Shown piece by piece: positions 11,691 to 23,505 of a stretch of 64,000 bases of DNA. The notes under the pieces are model-generated. The model searched no databases. It saw nothing but the letters and a program-made list of their open reading frames with translations, and was not told the origin of the DNA. The translations under genes and the position numbers were made by a program. Location: the NCBI GenBank assembly GCA_025345505.1, contig JANVCC010000013.1:2216728-2280727 (forward strand), written 5' to 3'. Positions within the stretch are counted from its first letter, which is position 1; the number at the start of each line of letters is the position of its first letter. This stretch comes from Todiramphus chloris collaris (Eukaryota > Chordata > Aves > Coraciiformes > Alcedinidae).

Positions 11691-12888
11691 ATGTGGGCCC
11701 TGGAGTAATGATGGCTTCTATTCAGTAGCTAGATGTCCATCTCTAGGAGCATGGAGGTAATCAACACAAATCCCACGAGGCAACAGGACAGTACCTGCCC
11801 CACCATCCTCCATCCCAAACCTTCTGCTTTGCATAGGAACTGCCTCTTCAAGATCTCTAATGCAGCTCTCTTTTTCACTAGACTTAACACAGTAGCACCA
11901 AACAGTAGAAGTGCAGGATGTCTCCAGGGGAATCCAGCACTAGATCTTCCAGAAGATCTTTGCATAGATCAGTGACCTGTGCTAGAGCTTTCCCAGGTAG
12001 AAAGCCTGGCTGTGGCACCTTTACTTCTCCTGTTTGAGAGACATAGACAGATGGCACTCTTCAGACAGGCACCAAAAGTAGGATTGACAAGCCTCCTACC
12101 TAATGACCTACTTCATGACCAGAGGTGGGAGAGCTTGGGCTGGTTGGCTTTGACTCTGGCTGTTGTGTACAGCTGTAGAGATGCACTTGGGCTCACATGG
12201 CTTTACTTGGGGCCAGACCTCTCTCTTGCTCTCCATTTTGCTGTGAGGTCAGTGGTAAAGGTCATGCAGCCTCCCTTTGTATGAGGCAACACGTTGGAGT
12301 TGTGACATAAGAAGAATCTGGAGCTTTGCACACTTGAGAAGCCCTTGCCAGAGGTTCTGAAGGAGCTTTAGGGTGTGTTTTATGCCCCATGTCTTATTGA
12401 TGCTCCTGAGGTGGTCCAGAAGGACCTACAGGTATGGCTGGAGAAATGGCAGTCCGACATAAGGTGTCCTCACTGGTGTGGCCTTCAGGAACAGCATAGC
12501 AGGACAGAGTAGACATGGCATTTCTGAACATGGAAGATTTATATCAACATCTTTTCCCTGGCATCAAACTGTTGGTTCTGGGAAGGTTGAGGATGAGACA
12601 GTAAGGTTGTGTCTTGCTGGAACTATGCTGAAGATAGTAGATGATCTAAAACATTGACCCTTGCACCAAAATTTCTGAACAAACTGAAAGAAAATTCATG
12701 CTGGTTGGAGGGATTTGAGTGGTAGAAAGTGAGCACGTCTGTGATGGGAGTTTTCTTAGGGCTTCACATCTCCCTCTGCTGATGTCTGAAAGTAGTTGAG
12801 ACAATTCCGATCCTTGGTGCCAGTCCTAAACCATCAGATATCTACGATGATCAGGGATGTGCAATTCAAAACATTGGAGAAAATCTCC

Positions 12889-13345
12889 ATAGAATCATTT
12901 TGGTTGGAAGAGACCTTTAAGATCATGAAGTCCAACCGTTAACCCAGCACTGCCAGGTCACCACTAAACCATGGCCCTCAGCAACACAGCTCCATGGCTC
13001 TGAAATCCCTTCAGGCATTCACCACTGCCCTGGGCAGCCTGAGGCAGGCCTTGACAGCCCTTGTGGGGAAGAAATTGTTCCTCATGTCCAACCTAAACCT
13101 CCCTTGGAGCAACTTGAGGCTATTGCCTCTTGTCCTATCACTTGTTCGTTTTAAGAAGATACTGATCCCCACTTGGCTCATCAACCTCCTTTCAAGGAGT
13201 GGTGGAGAGCCAGAAGGTCTCCCCTGAGCCTTCTTTTCTCCAGGCTCAACAACTCCAGGTCCCTCAGCCGCTCCTCACAAGGCTTGTGCTCTAGACCCTT
13301 CCCCAGCTTTGTTGCCCTTCCCTGGACACTCCAGCCCCTCAATGT
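12889..13345 (-). mobile_element. CR1 LINE, family B, 5'-truncated
   Basis: Reversed octamer ccatagaatcattttgg, then a B tail. It ends in the RT C-terminal region near 13345. Confidence 0.94.
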
Positions 13346-13499
13346 CCACAGTGTAATGTGCTCCTGATTGCACTGAAACAGTGAGAGCTCAGAGTCGATA
13401 GCTGCTGTTTCATGAATAAGATCTGGTGCATCTGAACTTAAACATTTCAGAGCAAAAGGGCTTGTTAAAATACAGCTATAACCAGATATAAATCCCTGT

Positions 13500-13860
13500 C
13501 TGCACACACAGGGGATGGTGGGAGGATCTCCGTGCCTTGCTTGCTAGAAGTAACTTTGTACGTGGTGAGGCGTCCCTCTTGTACCATATTCAGAGAATAA
13601 AATAGCCACCTTTGATTCCACTAATGCATTTATGAGGTAAATGGGAGAGAGGAGCTTAAGTTGGATTCTAAATATGACTTGACAATCCACAGCCTGCGGA
13701 TACATGTCAGTCAGCGTGCGGTGCACGGTGCTGTCCGCCCGTCAGGTGTGTCACCAGTGATGAATGCTAACGAACGAGTTACTGTCTAGTTGTCAGGGAA
13801 AGCTTGAACCCCGAGAAAATAAAAAGAAAAATTAAGAATTAACTGGCTTCAAGCTGCTTT
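13500..13860. promoter_or_regulatory. CR1-free regulatory-looking island
   Basis: Unique sequence with CpGs (cagtcagcgtgcggtgcacgg) and an AT-rich end (attaagaattaact). Candidate only. Confidence 0.25.
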
Positions 13861-14420
13861 AAGAGGTGGTGAGAAATCTAACTCTTGCCTGGTGATTGTT
13901 TGACTTCAGAAGCGGAGATGGAGAACCTCAAGACCAAAGCTTTACAGGTCTGGAGGCTGAAAGCCTCAATCCCAGCACACCATGAGAGGTGTGGCATGGG
14001 ATGTCCTGCCTGTGTGTCAGCGGTGGCCATCCCTAGGAGGACCTGCCTCTCCAGTGGACCCTACAGCTATGATATAAGATAACGGGGAAGTTCTCTTCAA
14101 ATTCCAAGGTTAAATCTCTTGGAAATCCCAGCTGCTGGCCTTGTTGCAGATACCTCACTGTCTTCAGTAATGACCTCATACAAATTGTCTGGTTCTCAGA
14201 GACAGGGATTTGCCTGAATTTCATGCCACACTCAAATGCTTTTCTTCCAGACTTCCCCTTTAATTGCTGCAGTTGAAATTTATTGTTGAAATATGGAGGT
14301 CAGTGCTTCATCTTGTGAGGATAGAAGGAGACAGACAAAGACCAGCTGTCCCATAACCAACATGGGTACAAGAGGTGCCTTTTCAAGGGTGGCTTCCTTT
14401 AGCTGCATCAGCTGTGCCCT

Positions 14421-14562
14421 CCCTGTAAGTCTTCAAGGCCAGGTTGGACAGGGCTCTGAGCAACCTTGTCTAGTGGGAGGTGTCCCTGCCCATGGCAGGC
14501 AGGTTGGAGCTAGGTGATCTTTAATGTCCCTTCCAACCCAAAACACTCTTGTGAATCTAATC
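14421..14562 (+). mobile_element. CR1 3' tail, A-like
   Basis: Sense tail (gccaggttggacagggctc to ccaacccaaaacactc). It ends 139 bp before the CLPB exon at 14702. Confidence 0.85.
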
Positions 14563-14701
14563 ATGGTTGGTTTCACTTTCTTTTGCTATCTGTGAATGTT
14601 TGAGAAGAACTTTCTGAGCACTGTCTCCCTTCTCAGTCTCTGAAGGACTTTTAATTACTCAAATTCTACCTCTGCCTTATTTTTCTTCTAATTTTTAACA
14701 G

Positions 14702-14805
14702 TGTTGTGAAGATCCTGCTCGCAGCTAATGCAGATCCAAACCTTGGAGATGATTTCAGCAGTGTGTATGAGACTGCCAAGGAAAAAGGCCTCCATTCTTT
14801 AGAAG
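14702..14805 (+). CDS. CLPB: CLPB exon: second ankyrin unit
   Basis: One base completes the Ser codon from the previous exon, 34 codons follow, and one base (G) is left over. The product reads [18 protein letters not shown] and then [16 protein letters not shown], a canonical ankyrin helix (VVxxLLxAxADPN) followed by the CLPB-specific insertion between ankyrin units. The acceptor is tttttaacag ending at 14701, with an AT-rich tract upstream, and the donor is GTAACA at 14806. The leftover G joins TC in the next exon to make Val, giving LHSLE-V-LVTRED. A family A-like CR1 tail ends 139 bp upstream (14421-14562) but leaves the splice site intact. Human transcripts can include an alternative segment at this junction; the frame here joins directly, as in the shorter form. 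Confidence 0.93.
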
Positions 14806-15390
14806 GTAACATTGATTGTGTGTGCAGCTGTCTGCATTTGCTTCTCAGGTCCCCAAATTATGTTCCCTGGCTATGGAATGGAAATTTGACCTAATTTGTT
14901 TTTTTAGGGCTTGTTTTAGCTTCCATTAAAGTGCAGAGTAACTGATGGTACATGGGTGAGTGTACGTCTGAAGAAAAAACATGGCGTAGATGTTTATGGG
15001 AAGCAATCCTTCAACATCCCAGAGATAACCTGGTTTTATACAGCCAGAAGATAACACAGAGCCATAGGTTGCAGTGTCATCCTGTTGAGCCACATGCAGC
15101 CACTGTCTGTGGAAGAAGGTTTCAAGGTGGTGTATTCCATGAGTAGCTTTACTCCAGATCTTATAAGCAAATAAAAAATCATGACTTTTCCAATTGAAAT
15201 AAAGCTGAATGGTGAAACTGGTTGCAGTAGCCGCTGCTGGATTTTGAGCAGGCATTAATGCTGGCTTTAAGCCCTTGAAGTCTTTACATGAAAACAAGGA
15301 CATTTTCTGCAGCATTGTTTCTTCTTGTCATGACTTTTTGTGGCCATTGTCTCAAGTTCCAGTCTCACAGGGTTGGATGTGGACTAAGAG

Positions 15391-15475
15391 CCACAGAATG
15401 ACAGAATGGTTTGGGTGGGAAAGGACCTTTCAAGGTCATCTAGTCCAACCACCCTTCAGTAAGCAGGGACATCGC
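15391..15475 (-). mobile_element. CR1 3' tail, family A
   Basis: Short reversed tail, directly followed by an older CR1 in the same orientation. Confidence 0.8.
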
Positions 15476-15770
15476 AGAATCATAGAACCATAGAATCATA
15501 GTGTCCCGGGTCAAAAGGGACCTCAAGGGTTATCTGATCCAACCATTCTTGGCAAAAGCCCAGTCTAGACAAGCTAGCTCCTCACCCTGCCCAGCTGAAT
15601 CTTCAAAGTGTCCACTCTTGGGGACTCACCACTTCCCTGGTGAGATTATTCCAATGGATGATTATCCTTGTTGTGAAAAATTTTCCTACTGTGTCCAATC
15701 GGAATCTCCCTAAGAGTAACTTGTACCCATCACTCCTCTCCTTGTCCATGTGGCATCTTTGACTAGATCT
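15476..15770 (-). mobile_element. CR1 LINE, older subfamily
   Basis: Reversed octamers (cagaatcatagaaccatag), then a tail unlike A-D (tctgatccaaccattcttg). The minus frame keeps a diverged CR1 terminus. Probably an older avian CR1 subfamily. Confidence 0.85.
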
Positions 15771-16264
15771 TAAATTTCCCGGACTTAAATTTCCCATACT
15801 GTCTCAACAATAAATGGTGGTTACATTTTATTTGTTTTGTGATATCAATGGACTCTCAGGAGGGATGTCTGGATTCTTGGTGCCCAGCTGTGCTTCAAAG
15901 TGACCAGCTTCACATTTCAAGCATGGTTCTCTGGTCCCCAGGCTCACAATTCCTGGACTGGCAGGACCTGACACCACTAAAATGTCTCCAGTTGTTTCCT
16001 TCCACATTCCAGAAGCCTCTTACCCATCCGACCAACTTGCTGATCTGACAGCCTTGTCTCTGAGCTCTCATGGCAGACCATGGAACATGGCCCAGACATC
16101 CCCATCATCCTGCCAGAGCTCAGCAAGCTGCTGGGCCTTGTGTTCCTGGGGACTGCTGCATCCACAGTGATAGTATTTGTGTGCTCTGACATTCTCTGTG
16201 GAAGTTAAACCTTTTCCTGGCTGCTGTAGGGGGAAAGTTGGAGGAAGCCCCACAGGTTATCTCA

Positions 16265-17095
16265 CAATCAAAGAAAATCATCATGGTAGGGGATTGGAAG
16301 GGGCCTCTGGAGATCATCTCATCCAACCCCCCAGCTCCAGCAGGGTCACCCAGAATACCTTGCTCAGGATCATGCTCAGGAGGGTTTGGAATCTCTCCAG
16401 AGAAGGAGACTCCACAGCCTCTCTGGGCAGCCTCAACAGCAAAGAAGCTTCTCCTCCTGTTCAGATGGAACCTCCTGAGTTCCAGTTTGTATCTGTTACC
16501 CCTTGTCCTGTCACTGGGCACCACTGACAAGAGTCTGGCCCCATCCTCTTGACCCCCACCCTTTAGTTATTGATCAGCATTGATCAGATCCCCTCTTAGT
16601 CTTCTCTTCTCCAGGCTAAACAGCCCCAGGGCTCTCAGCCTTTCCTCGGCACAGAGATGCTCCAGTCCCCTCAGCATCTTCAGAGCCTGCACTGGACTCT
16701 CTCCAGTAGCTCCTCATCTCTCTGGAACTGGGGAGCCCAGAAATGGACCCAGTACTTCAGAGGTGGCCTCCTTAATGCAGAGTAGAGTGGGAGGAACTCC
16801 CCCCCACCCTGAGCTGCTTGCCACACTCTTCTTCATGCACCCCAGGACACCACTGGCTTTCTTGGTCATGAAGGCCCATAGCTGGCTCATGGTGAACTTA
16901 CTGACCCCTGTCACTCTCAGATCCTTCCCTGTGTTGCTGCTTCCCAGCTGGTCACCCCTCCCCTGTACTGGTGCAGGGGGTTATTCCTCCCCAGGTGCAG
17001 AACCCTACACTTGCCCTTGTTGAAGTTCACGAGGCTCCTCTCTGCCCAACTCTCCAACCTGGCCAAGTATCTGCACAGTTTTCAGGGTCCAAATC
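16265..17095 (-). mobile_element. CR1 LINE, family C, long 5'-truncated copy
   Basis: About 830 bp from the C tail through the RT C-terminal region into sequence upstream of it, similar to the copy at 62619-63515. Confidence 0.94.
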
Positions 17096-17216
17096 AGCCG
17101 GTGACATTCTCCATCGGTCTCTCTTTGCTTTTTGCCTCCCTGCCAAGAGCTGAAAGCTCCATGAAGTGTAATGAAGGTGCAATATTTGAACCATTCAGAA
17201 AACACAGGCTGAGTTA

Positions 17217-18130
17217 AGAAGATGAATCAGTGAGGGGCCAGTTTTGACAGGGCGTTATTTTATTTCTCAAGGCTCCTGGCTCTCCTCCCTCTCTGTAACC
17301 CACCCTGACGGAGGGGAGAACCCGCGTACATCCCGTCGCCGCCACGGCGAATGCAAAATGTATGGAAGAACATTAAAAAATGAGCAATGGAATGCCAATA
17401 CTTAATGCCCGCGCATAGACTTTATTTAAGACAAAGTATATCAACCAATAAAGTTAATTGTTTTTGTCTGCATTCATCCCTCCGTTGTGTTATATATATT
17501 TGGGAGGGGGGTGGTGGTGAAGAAAAGATAAGACTACTCAGTCAGAAGTTGCATTAATTCTTCGGTTGACATGTTTTATTAAAAAGAATAAATTCAGTTG
17601 CGTTTTTTAAGAAGAGAGGGAAAGAGAGACAGAGAAACTGCCTTTGTTTTTTCCTCCTTTTTTCAGCCATTTACATATTCCGTGTATAAATATTTTTTCA
17701 TAAAAACATCCCAATCGAGAGGGTCCGCGCCGCAACCGGCGCGCAAAATATATTACAGACATTTATATGGATGGCAGGAAGGGAGACAGAGGGCTGAAAA
17801 TTTCCAGGCACCCCGTGATTGATGGCGGACGAGGCTTCCCCTGACGCTTTATTGAGTTTCCGATGATTATCTCTCTCTGAGACATTTTTTACAGATGACG
17901 GCCGAGCTGTCACAACGGACCATGGGGGAAAAAACCCAACAATAATAACACTTTAATCTCTTTACTGCACTGCTCCCTAGTATCTCAGATTCATCTTCCC
18001 TGACGCACGCAGTTCATTATCCTGCTCCTCCCTGGGTAGGAAATGACGACAAATAAATAAATATACATACTCACCCTGTCCGCTCGCAGAAAAGACCCAG
18101 GAAAGGAGAGGAGCCAGGGCATTAATTGAT
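17217..18130. promoter_or_regulatory. Large candidate intronic enhancer island
   Basis: About 900 bp free of repeats. AT-rich yet with clustered CpGs. Visible words are ATGCAAAA (octamer-like, 17351), TTAATTG (17454), ATTAATTC (17553) and a GCGCCG-CAAC-CGGCGC inverted repeat at 17727-17742. This base pattern is typical of conserved developmental enhancers. Confidence 0.4.
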
Positions 18131-18654
18131 CTTCCTGAGGGTGCCGCAGTTCATTAGCGGAGATGCTAGTCTAGGATGGCATCGGGTATTCATGGTGGTG
18201 TTTTTCTCTTCTGAACTTTTCAAATCTTCTGGAAATCTCTTAGGAGGGAATGTGGAGACTGCCCTGCAGCAGATCCTCCATCTGGCTCCGCTTCCTTTGC
18301 TGTGACAAAGCAATAGGTGCTCAGAGCCCTTTCAAGTGCTCCATGGACGTGACTTTACTGAGTTTTGATTATATATCAGTTCACCATGGAGCTGTGGACG
18401 CACCTCCAGGAGCAGCATTTGGCTCCCTGGTTGGGTGGTGTTCATCATCACCCCACCATCACTTAGGCTTCATTCTGGGACTGTGTGCTTGCAGGGCTTC
18501 CTCATCCCCAGAGTTGTAGGGAGAAGACTCACAGCCATATTGCTGGCCCCTGCAGCCAAGTGAGAGGTGGATTAATCTACATTAACTCTGGACTAGGTGT
18601 GGCAGCCTCACTTTCCTCAAAAATTGGGGATCTTCCCCATGCTACTCAATATCT

Positions 18655-18964
18655 AACGGGCTTGTATCAAGAGGATGGGACCATACTCTTGTCAGTGGTG
18701 CCCAGTGACAGAACAAGGGTCACAAACTAGAAACAAGAAGGTTCTGTCTGAACATGATGAGAAAGTTCTTTGCTGTGAGGGTGCCAGAGCCTGGCCCAGG
18801 CTGCCCAGAGAGGCTGTGGAGTCTCCTTCTCTGGAGAGATTCCAAACCCTCCTGGACAATGTGATCCTGGGCAGCCTGCTGTGGGTGACCCTGCTGGAGC
18901 AGGGGGGTTGGATGAGATGATCTCCAGAGGTCCCTTCCAAACCCCTACCATGCTGGGATCCTGT
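18655..18964 (+). mobile_element. CR1 LINE, family C, 5'-truncated
   Basis: Sense, from the SVVPSDRTR coding remnant to ccatgctgggatcctg. Confidence 0.94.
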
Positions 18965-19227
18965 AAAAAATCAGATATAAGGTGCAGTGCCTTTCAAAAC
19001 CTGCAGGCCTGCACAATGGCATCTGCTCATTGATAAAGGAGCCAGTGAAGATGCTGAAGGGGGAGAGGGATCTGCCTCCCTGCAGACAGGAAAGTGGAGA
19101 TCACATCAGATTCTAGACTGTAGAATACTTGACCTCTTTGGTGACTGTGATTGTCCATCTGACCAGGCTTTAGATCAGGCTTCTCTCTGGTGTGCTGAAT
19201 GCTGTCAAGGCTAATGTTGTGAAGGTC

Positions 19228-19585
19228 ATAGAATCATAAAATAGAATCGTAGACTGGTGTGGGTTGGAAAGGAACTTTCAGCATCATCCAGTCCAACCCC
19301 CCTGCCATGGGCAGGGACATCTACAACTACAGCAGGTTCCTCAGAGCCTTGGCCAACCTCGCCTGAAATGTTTCCAGGGATGGGGCATTGACCACCTCTC
19401 TGGGCAACCTGGGCCAGGGTCTCACCACCCTCAGTATAAAATATGTCTTCCTTGGCCCTAGTCTAAATCTTTCCTCTTTTAGTTTCAAACCATCACCCCT
19501 TGTCCTGTCACAACAGACCCTGCTAAAAAGTCTTTCCCCATCTTTCTGATAGGTCCCCAAAGGGATTCAAGAAGGTCTCCCTGCC
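19228..19585 (-). mobile_element. CR1 LINE, family A, 5'-truncated
   Basis: Reversed octamers at 19228. A-type tail with tgccatgggcagggacatc, ending in the RT C-terminal region. Confidence 0.93.
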
Positions 19586-20239
19586 TTGTAGGAATCATTT
19601 GAAGTATCAGGAGAGAGTTTCTCCTGCATTCCATGATCTTCCACCTTTGAGGTCTAACCTTATTTTTTGCACCTGATCTGGATGTGGATATTTCTCACCA
19701 CACAGTCCTTCTCCTGTCCTCCTGGGAAAGCTGTGGCCCATCTTTGCTCTGACCTGGAAGCACAAGTCATTGGTCTTTCCCTTTTACAGAATGTCTGTCT
19801 CTGTTGGAACTCAGTAGAACAGAGCTCAAGGGAAGAAAAAAATATAATTAATCAGTTTTAGAAAACATCAGTTTCTGTTCAAAGAAACATCACCATTTCT
19901 AGGTCTGATTTCACAAACCTGCCAGGGCTCAGTGTAATTGCATTCGCTCAGGGGATTCCAGGCTTTCTAGTGAGCTGTAAATTGTGTTATTATGAATTAT
20001 TCCCATCCCAGTCACGTCAAGGAATACACCTTACGGAACACATGGTACTGGCAGCTCAGCAAAAACATGATAAAAAACTCAAAAGTCTCAAGGAGCGGTT
20101 GGTTTCAACACAAAACCAAAGATGATGGGAGCAGTATGGACTCGAGTGCCGTGCTCTGCAAGACTTTGACCTGTATTACTTTTCGGTTATCAAAGGAAGT
20201 GTTTTTAGAAGAGTTATGGCTTTTATCTTAACGTTCCTG

Positions 20240-20680
20240 GGAAGTGTGAGACCCCTCCTTGCAGTGCTGAGTCTATCTCTATATCCTCAGCACAGCAGAG
20301 ACAGGGACCTGTTGGAGCGGGGCCAGAGGAGGCCACAGCAATGCTGGGAGGGCTGGAACCCCTCTGCTGGGAGGCCAGGCTGAGAGAGTTGGGGCTGTTC
20401 AGCCTGGAGAAGAGAAGGCTCTGGGGAGACCTTCTTGTGGCCTTCCAGTACTTCAAGGGGCCTGTCAGAAAGATGGGGGCAGACTTTTTATCAGGGCCTG
20501 TTGTGACAGGACAAGGGGTGATGGTTTCAAACTAAGAGAGGGAGGTTCAAACTAGAGAGACGGGAGAAATTGTTGACACCGAGGGTGCTGAGGCCCCCTG
20601 CCCAAGTTGCCCAGAGCGGTGGCTGATGCCCCATCCCTGGAAACATTCCAGGTCAGGCTGGCTTGGGCTCTAAGTGCTTC
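20240..20680 (+). mobile_element. CR1 LINE, family A, lacks 3' end
   Basis: Sense internal region (gacagggacctgttggagc onward). It breaks off within the tail region with no octamers. Confidence 0.92.
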
Positions 20681-20992
20681 CAGCCTTTAATAGGTGCAGG
20701 CTGCTAGGATTGTGTTTTGTCTTGGGGATGAAAGTGGTGTGGAAGAAGCATTGAGTGGTTGCTCTCCAGCCCTTCTGAGCAGTAAAAGAGGGGGAAAAAG
20801 GCAGAAGTCTCTATTTGTTGCTTGTGTTGAATCCTGATTTCACTTTGAAGGTGCAAAAAGGCTGTGGTTGGAACAAGTCTGAGAGGTTTTCTTGTGGGCT
20901 TTCTCCAACCACATCCTTCCCTACCTGGTTGCTGTGAAGGAATTGGCTGGGATTTGTGGAAACTGTGTTGTCTTCATCTCTCCTGCTGCTCT

Positions 20993-21211
20993 TAGATTGG
21001 ACATTATGAGAAATTTCTTCACACAAAGGGCTGTCAGCCTGTCCTGTGCTGCCCAGGGCAATGGTGGAGTCCCTATCCCTGGAGGGGTTTCAAAGCTGTG
21101 GAGATGTGGTGCTGGGGAACATGGTTTAGTGGTGACCTGGTAGTGCTGGTTAGCTGTTGTACTTGATGATCTGAAAGGTCTCTTCCAACCATAACATTTC
21201 TATGATTCTAA
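20993..21211 (+). mobile_element. CR1 LINE, family B, 5'-truncated
   Basis: Sense 3' end with a B tail, 169 bp upstream of the CLPB exon at 21381. Confidence 0.92.
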
Positions 21212-21380
21212 TAGCTACCAGAAACCCTCACCAGGCTCCTGATGGTCTCCTGGAAGATGCCTCAGGCTCTTAGCAAGCTTCCAGACTAGTGGTGGTGGTC
21301 CTTGCTGCTGGTGCACATTCAGATGAACAGTTCCTGACTTTATCCCAGTGAGCTGAGCTTTCATTTCTTCTTCCCTGCAG

Positions 21381-21509
21381 TCCTTGTAACCCGGGAGGAC
21401 GACTTCAACAACCGCTTGAACATCCGAGCTAATTTCAAGGGCTGCACAGCTCTACACTACGCAGTTCTGGCTGATGACTACCTGACAGTCAAATTGCTGC
21501 TGGATGGAG
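21381..21509 (+). CDS. CLPB: CLPB exon: third ankyrin unit
   Basis: Two bases finish the split Val codon, 42 codons follow, and one base is left over. The product begins [20 protein letters not shown] and continues with [13 protein letters not shown] and TVKLLLDGG, a textbook ankyrin unit (TALHYAV, then VxxLLxxG). The acceptor is tcttccctgcag at 21380 and the donor is GTGAGT at 21510, both close to consensus. The spare G joins GT of the next exon to make Gly, so the GGANP turn of the following repeat spans the intron. CR1 pieces lie on both sides in the same orientation (20993-21211 and 21905-22256), none inside the exon. Confidence 0.95.
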
Positions 21510-21904
21510 GTGAGTTTTGTAGCTCCAGTCAGCAGATGGGAGTTACTGTTTGCTTAAATCTTCTATTTTTAGTTTCTGTGTTTCAACTCCAGTTTTTTTT
21601 CTCATGTACTTCTGGTGGCTGTTGTCATCTTCAACATTAAGTCTTCCCTTTCTCCCCACATTTCCATAGAGACAGTCTCTCTGTGCAGTATTTTGAACCT
21701 CACCCTTTCACAATTTGAGTTCTTACCCCTTATGCACCAGTGCAGCATGGAATGGGAGAGCCCCAGCTTTACTGGGAGTGAATCTGCTCTGTAGACAGGG
21801 CACTGGATAGGTACTGGTAGCCACGTGAAGTGGGTGAGGCTCGGGTACTTTTGGCATCTTGGCAGTGCAGCACTTGTGAGAACTGGTAGAAGTGACCTCA
21901 TGTA

Positions 21905-22256
21905 GCTGTTGCGGCCTTCCAGTAGCTGAAGAGGTCCTACAAGAAAACTGGGGAGGGAATTGTTACGAGGGCATATACTGATAGGATGAAGGATGATGGC
22001 TTTAAACAGGAAGACGGAAGATTTAGATTAGATGCAAGGAAGACATTCTTCACTCTGAGGGTGGTGAAACACTGTCACGGGTTGCCCAGGGAAATTGTGG
22101 ATGCTCCATCACTGGATGTGTTCAAGACCAGGCTGGATGGGGCTCTGCGCAACCTGGTCTGGTGGGAAGTGTCCCTGTCCGTGGCAGAGAGGTTGGAACC
22201 AGATGATTTTTAAGGTCCCTTCCAACAGAAACCATTCTATGATGCTATGATTCTAT
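21905..22256 (+). mobile_element. CR1 LINE, A-like older copy
   Basis: Sense, diverged. The frame still reads RFRLDARKTFFTLRVVKH and the copy ends with octamers. Confidence 0.92.
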
Positions 22257-22358
22257 CTGTCTACCTGGTTAGATCACAGTCCCTTTCTTTTCATGGATCC
22301 ATCTTTACTGTCATCTACCACATCCTCTCAGCTCTAGATTACAGGTCCGTAGAGATAC

Positions 22359-22411
22359 TTATGGTTGGACTCAATGATCTTAAGGGACTTTTCCAACCTA
22401 AATAATACTAA
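22359..22411 (+). mobile_element. CR1 3' tail remnant
   Basis: About 50 bp: ggttggactcaatgatctt, then the ttccaaccta end. Confidence 0.6.
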
Positions 22412-22417
22412 AGAGAT

Positions 22418-22630
22418 GAAAATTCATAGGAACATAGCAAGTTAAGGTTGTAAGAGACTTCAGAAGGTTTCTAGTTCATCCTCCTGTTCAAAGTAGGGTC
22501 AATTGTGAGGCCAAACCAGGTTACTCAGGGATTTAGGCATCTGACTCATGAAAACATCCATAGATGGACACTGCCCAAACATTCAGAGCAATCTGCTTGA
22601 CTACCTTCATGGGGAAAAAGCTCAGCAGCA
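22418..22630 (-). mobile_element. CR1-like LINE, old and diverged
   Basis: The tail (cataggaacatagcaagtt) and the body (aaaacatccatagatgg) follow an older CR1 pattern. Strand from tail position. Confidence 0.65.
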
Positions 22631-22872
22631 GTGGTGGAGGAAAAGGAGATGCATTTAGCTAACAGCATGGAGATATGCTACCATGGCAACAGGTTTTATA
22701 TCTACCCTCCTGCTGATCTTTACCAGGATGACATTTGCGTCTGTGTTGTGCTGTTACCCAGAATCAGAAGCTGCTGAATGTGTGTCTTGATGTGCTGTTA
22801 AATCAACTGCATCTGCCCGTGAGGAAAATCTTTCTGCAGACCTCAGAGATAGGCAGTAGAGTTCTGCAGATA

Positions 22873-23505
22873 GAATCAGAGAATTATTTTGGTTGCAAGA
22901 GACCTCTAAGATCATCAAATTCAACCATTAACCCAGCCCTACCAGGTCACCACTAAACCATATCCCTCAGCACCACAGCTCCATGGCTTTGAAACCCCTC
23001 CAGGGATGGAGACTTCACCACTGCCCTGGGCAGCCTGGGACAGGCCTTGACAACCTTTGTGGGGAAGAAATTGTTCCTCCTGTCCAACCTAAACCTCCTG
23101 TGGTGCAACATGAAGCTGTTTCCTCTTGTCCTGTCACTTGTTCCTTGGGAGAAGAGACCAACACCCACCTGGCTCCAACCTCATTTCAGGGAGTTGTTGA
23201 GAGTGAGAAGGTCTCCCCTGAGCCTCCTTTTCTCCAGGCTCAACAACTCCAGGTCCCTCAGATGCTCTTCACAACACTTGTGCTCTAGACCCTTTCCCCA
23301 GCTTTGTTGCCCTTCTCTGGCCATGCTCCAGCCCCTCAATGTCTTTCTTGGAGTGGGAGGCCCAAAACTGAACCCAGGATTCAAGGTGTGGCCTCCCCAG
23401 TGCCCAGTCCATGGGGACAATCCGTGCCCACACTAGTGGTGGCCACACTAGTACTGATCCAAACCAGGATGCTGGTGGCCATCTTGTCTACCTGGGCAAA
23501 GTCTC
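22873..23505 (-). mobile_element. CR1 LINE, family B, 5'-truncated
   Basis: About 630 bp with a B tail at its + strand start, extending to the same 5' region seen at 4355-5020. Confidence 0.95.

Larger units (their letters stand above)
744..14701 (+). other. CLPB: CLPB intron, 13958 bp
   Basis: Holds CR1 copies, a probable solo LTR and regulatory-looking islands, listed separately. I see no feature in 1500-1978, 2841-3702, 5021-5830, 6551-7035, 8559-9194, 10639-11253, 11691-12888 and 13861-14420. The stretch 11691-12888 is unique-looking sequence without a recognisable repeat or coding similarity. Confidence 0.8.
14806..21380 (+). other. CLPB: CLPB intron, 6575 bp
   Basis: Contains CR1 copies and the large regulatory-looking island 17217-18130. 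Nothing recognisable in 14806-15390, 15771-16264, 18131-18654, 18965-19227, 19586-20239 and 20681-20992. I found no obvious counterpart of the alternative human ankyrin-region exon. Confidence 0.8.

Noticed and set aside
11691..12888. Possible unknown gene in unique sequence
   Set aside because: No frame with a recognisable domain, no convincing exon pair, and no repeat; left unassigned.
17727..17742. GC hairpin as a transcription terminator
   Set aside because: A 6-bp stem with no T-run, in a vertebrate intron; more plausibly a binding site or chance.
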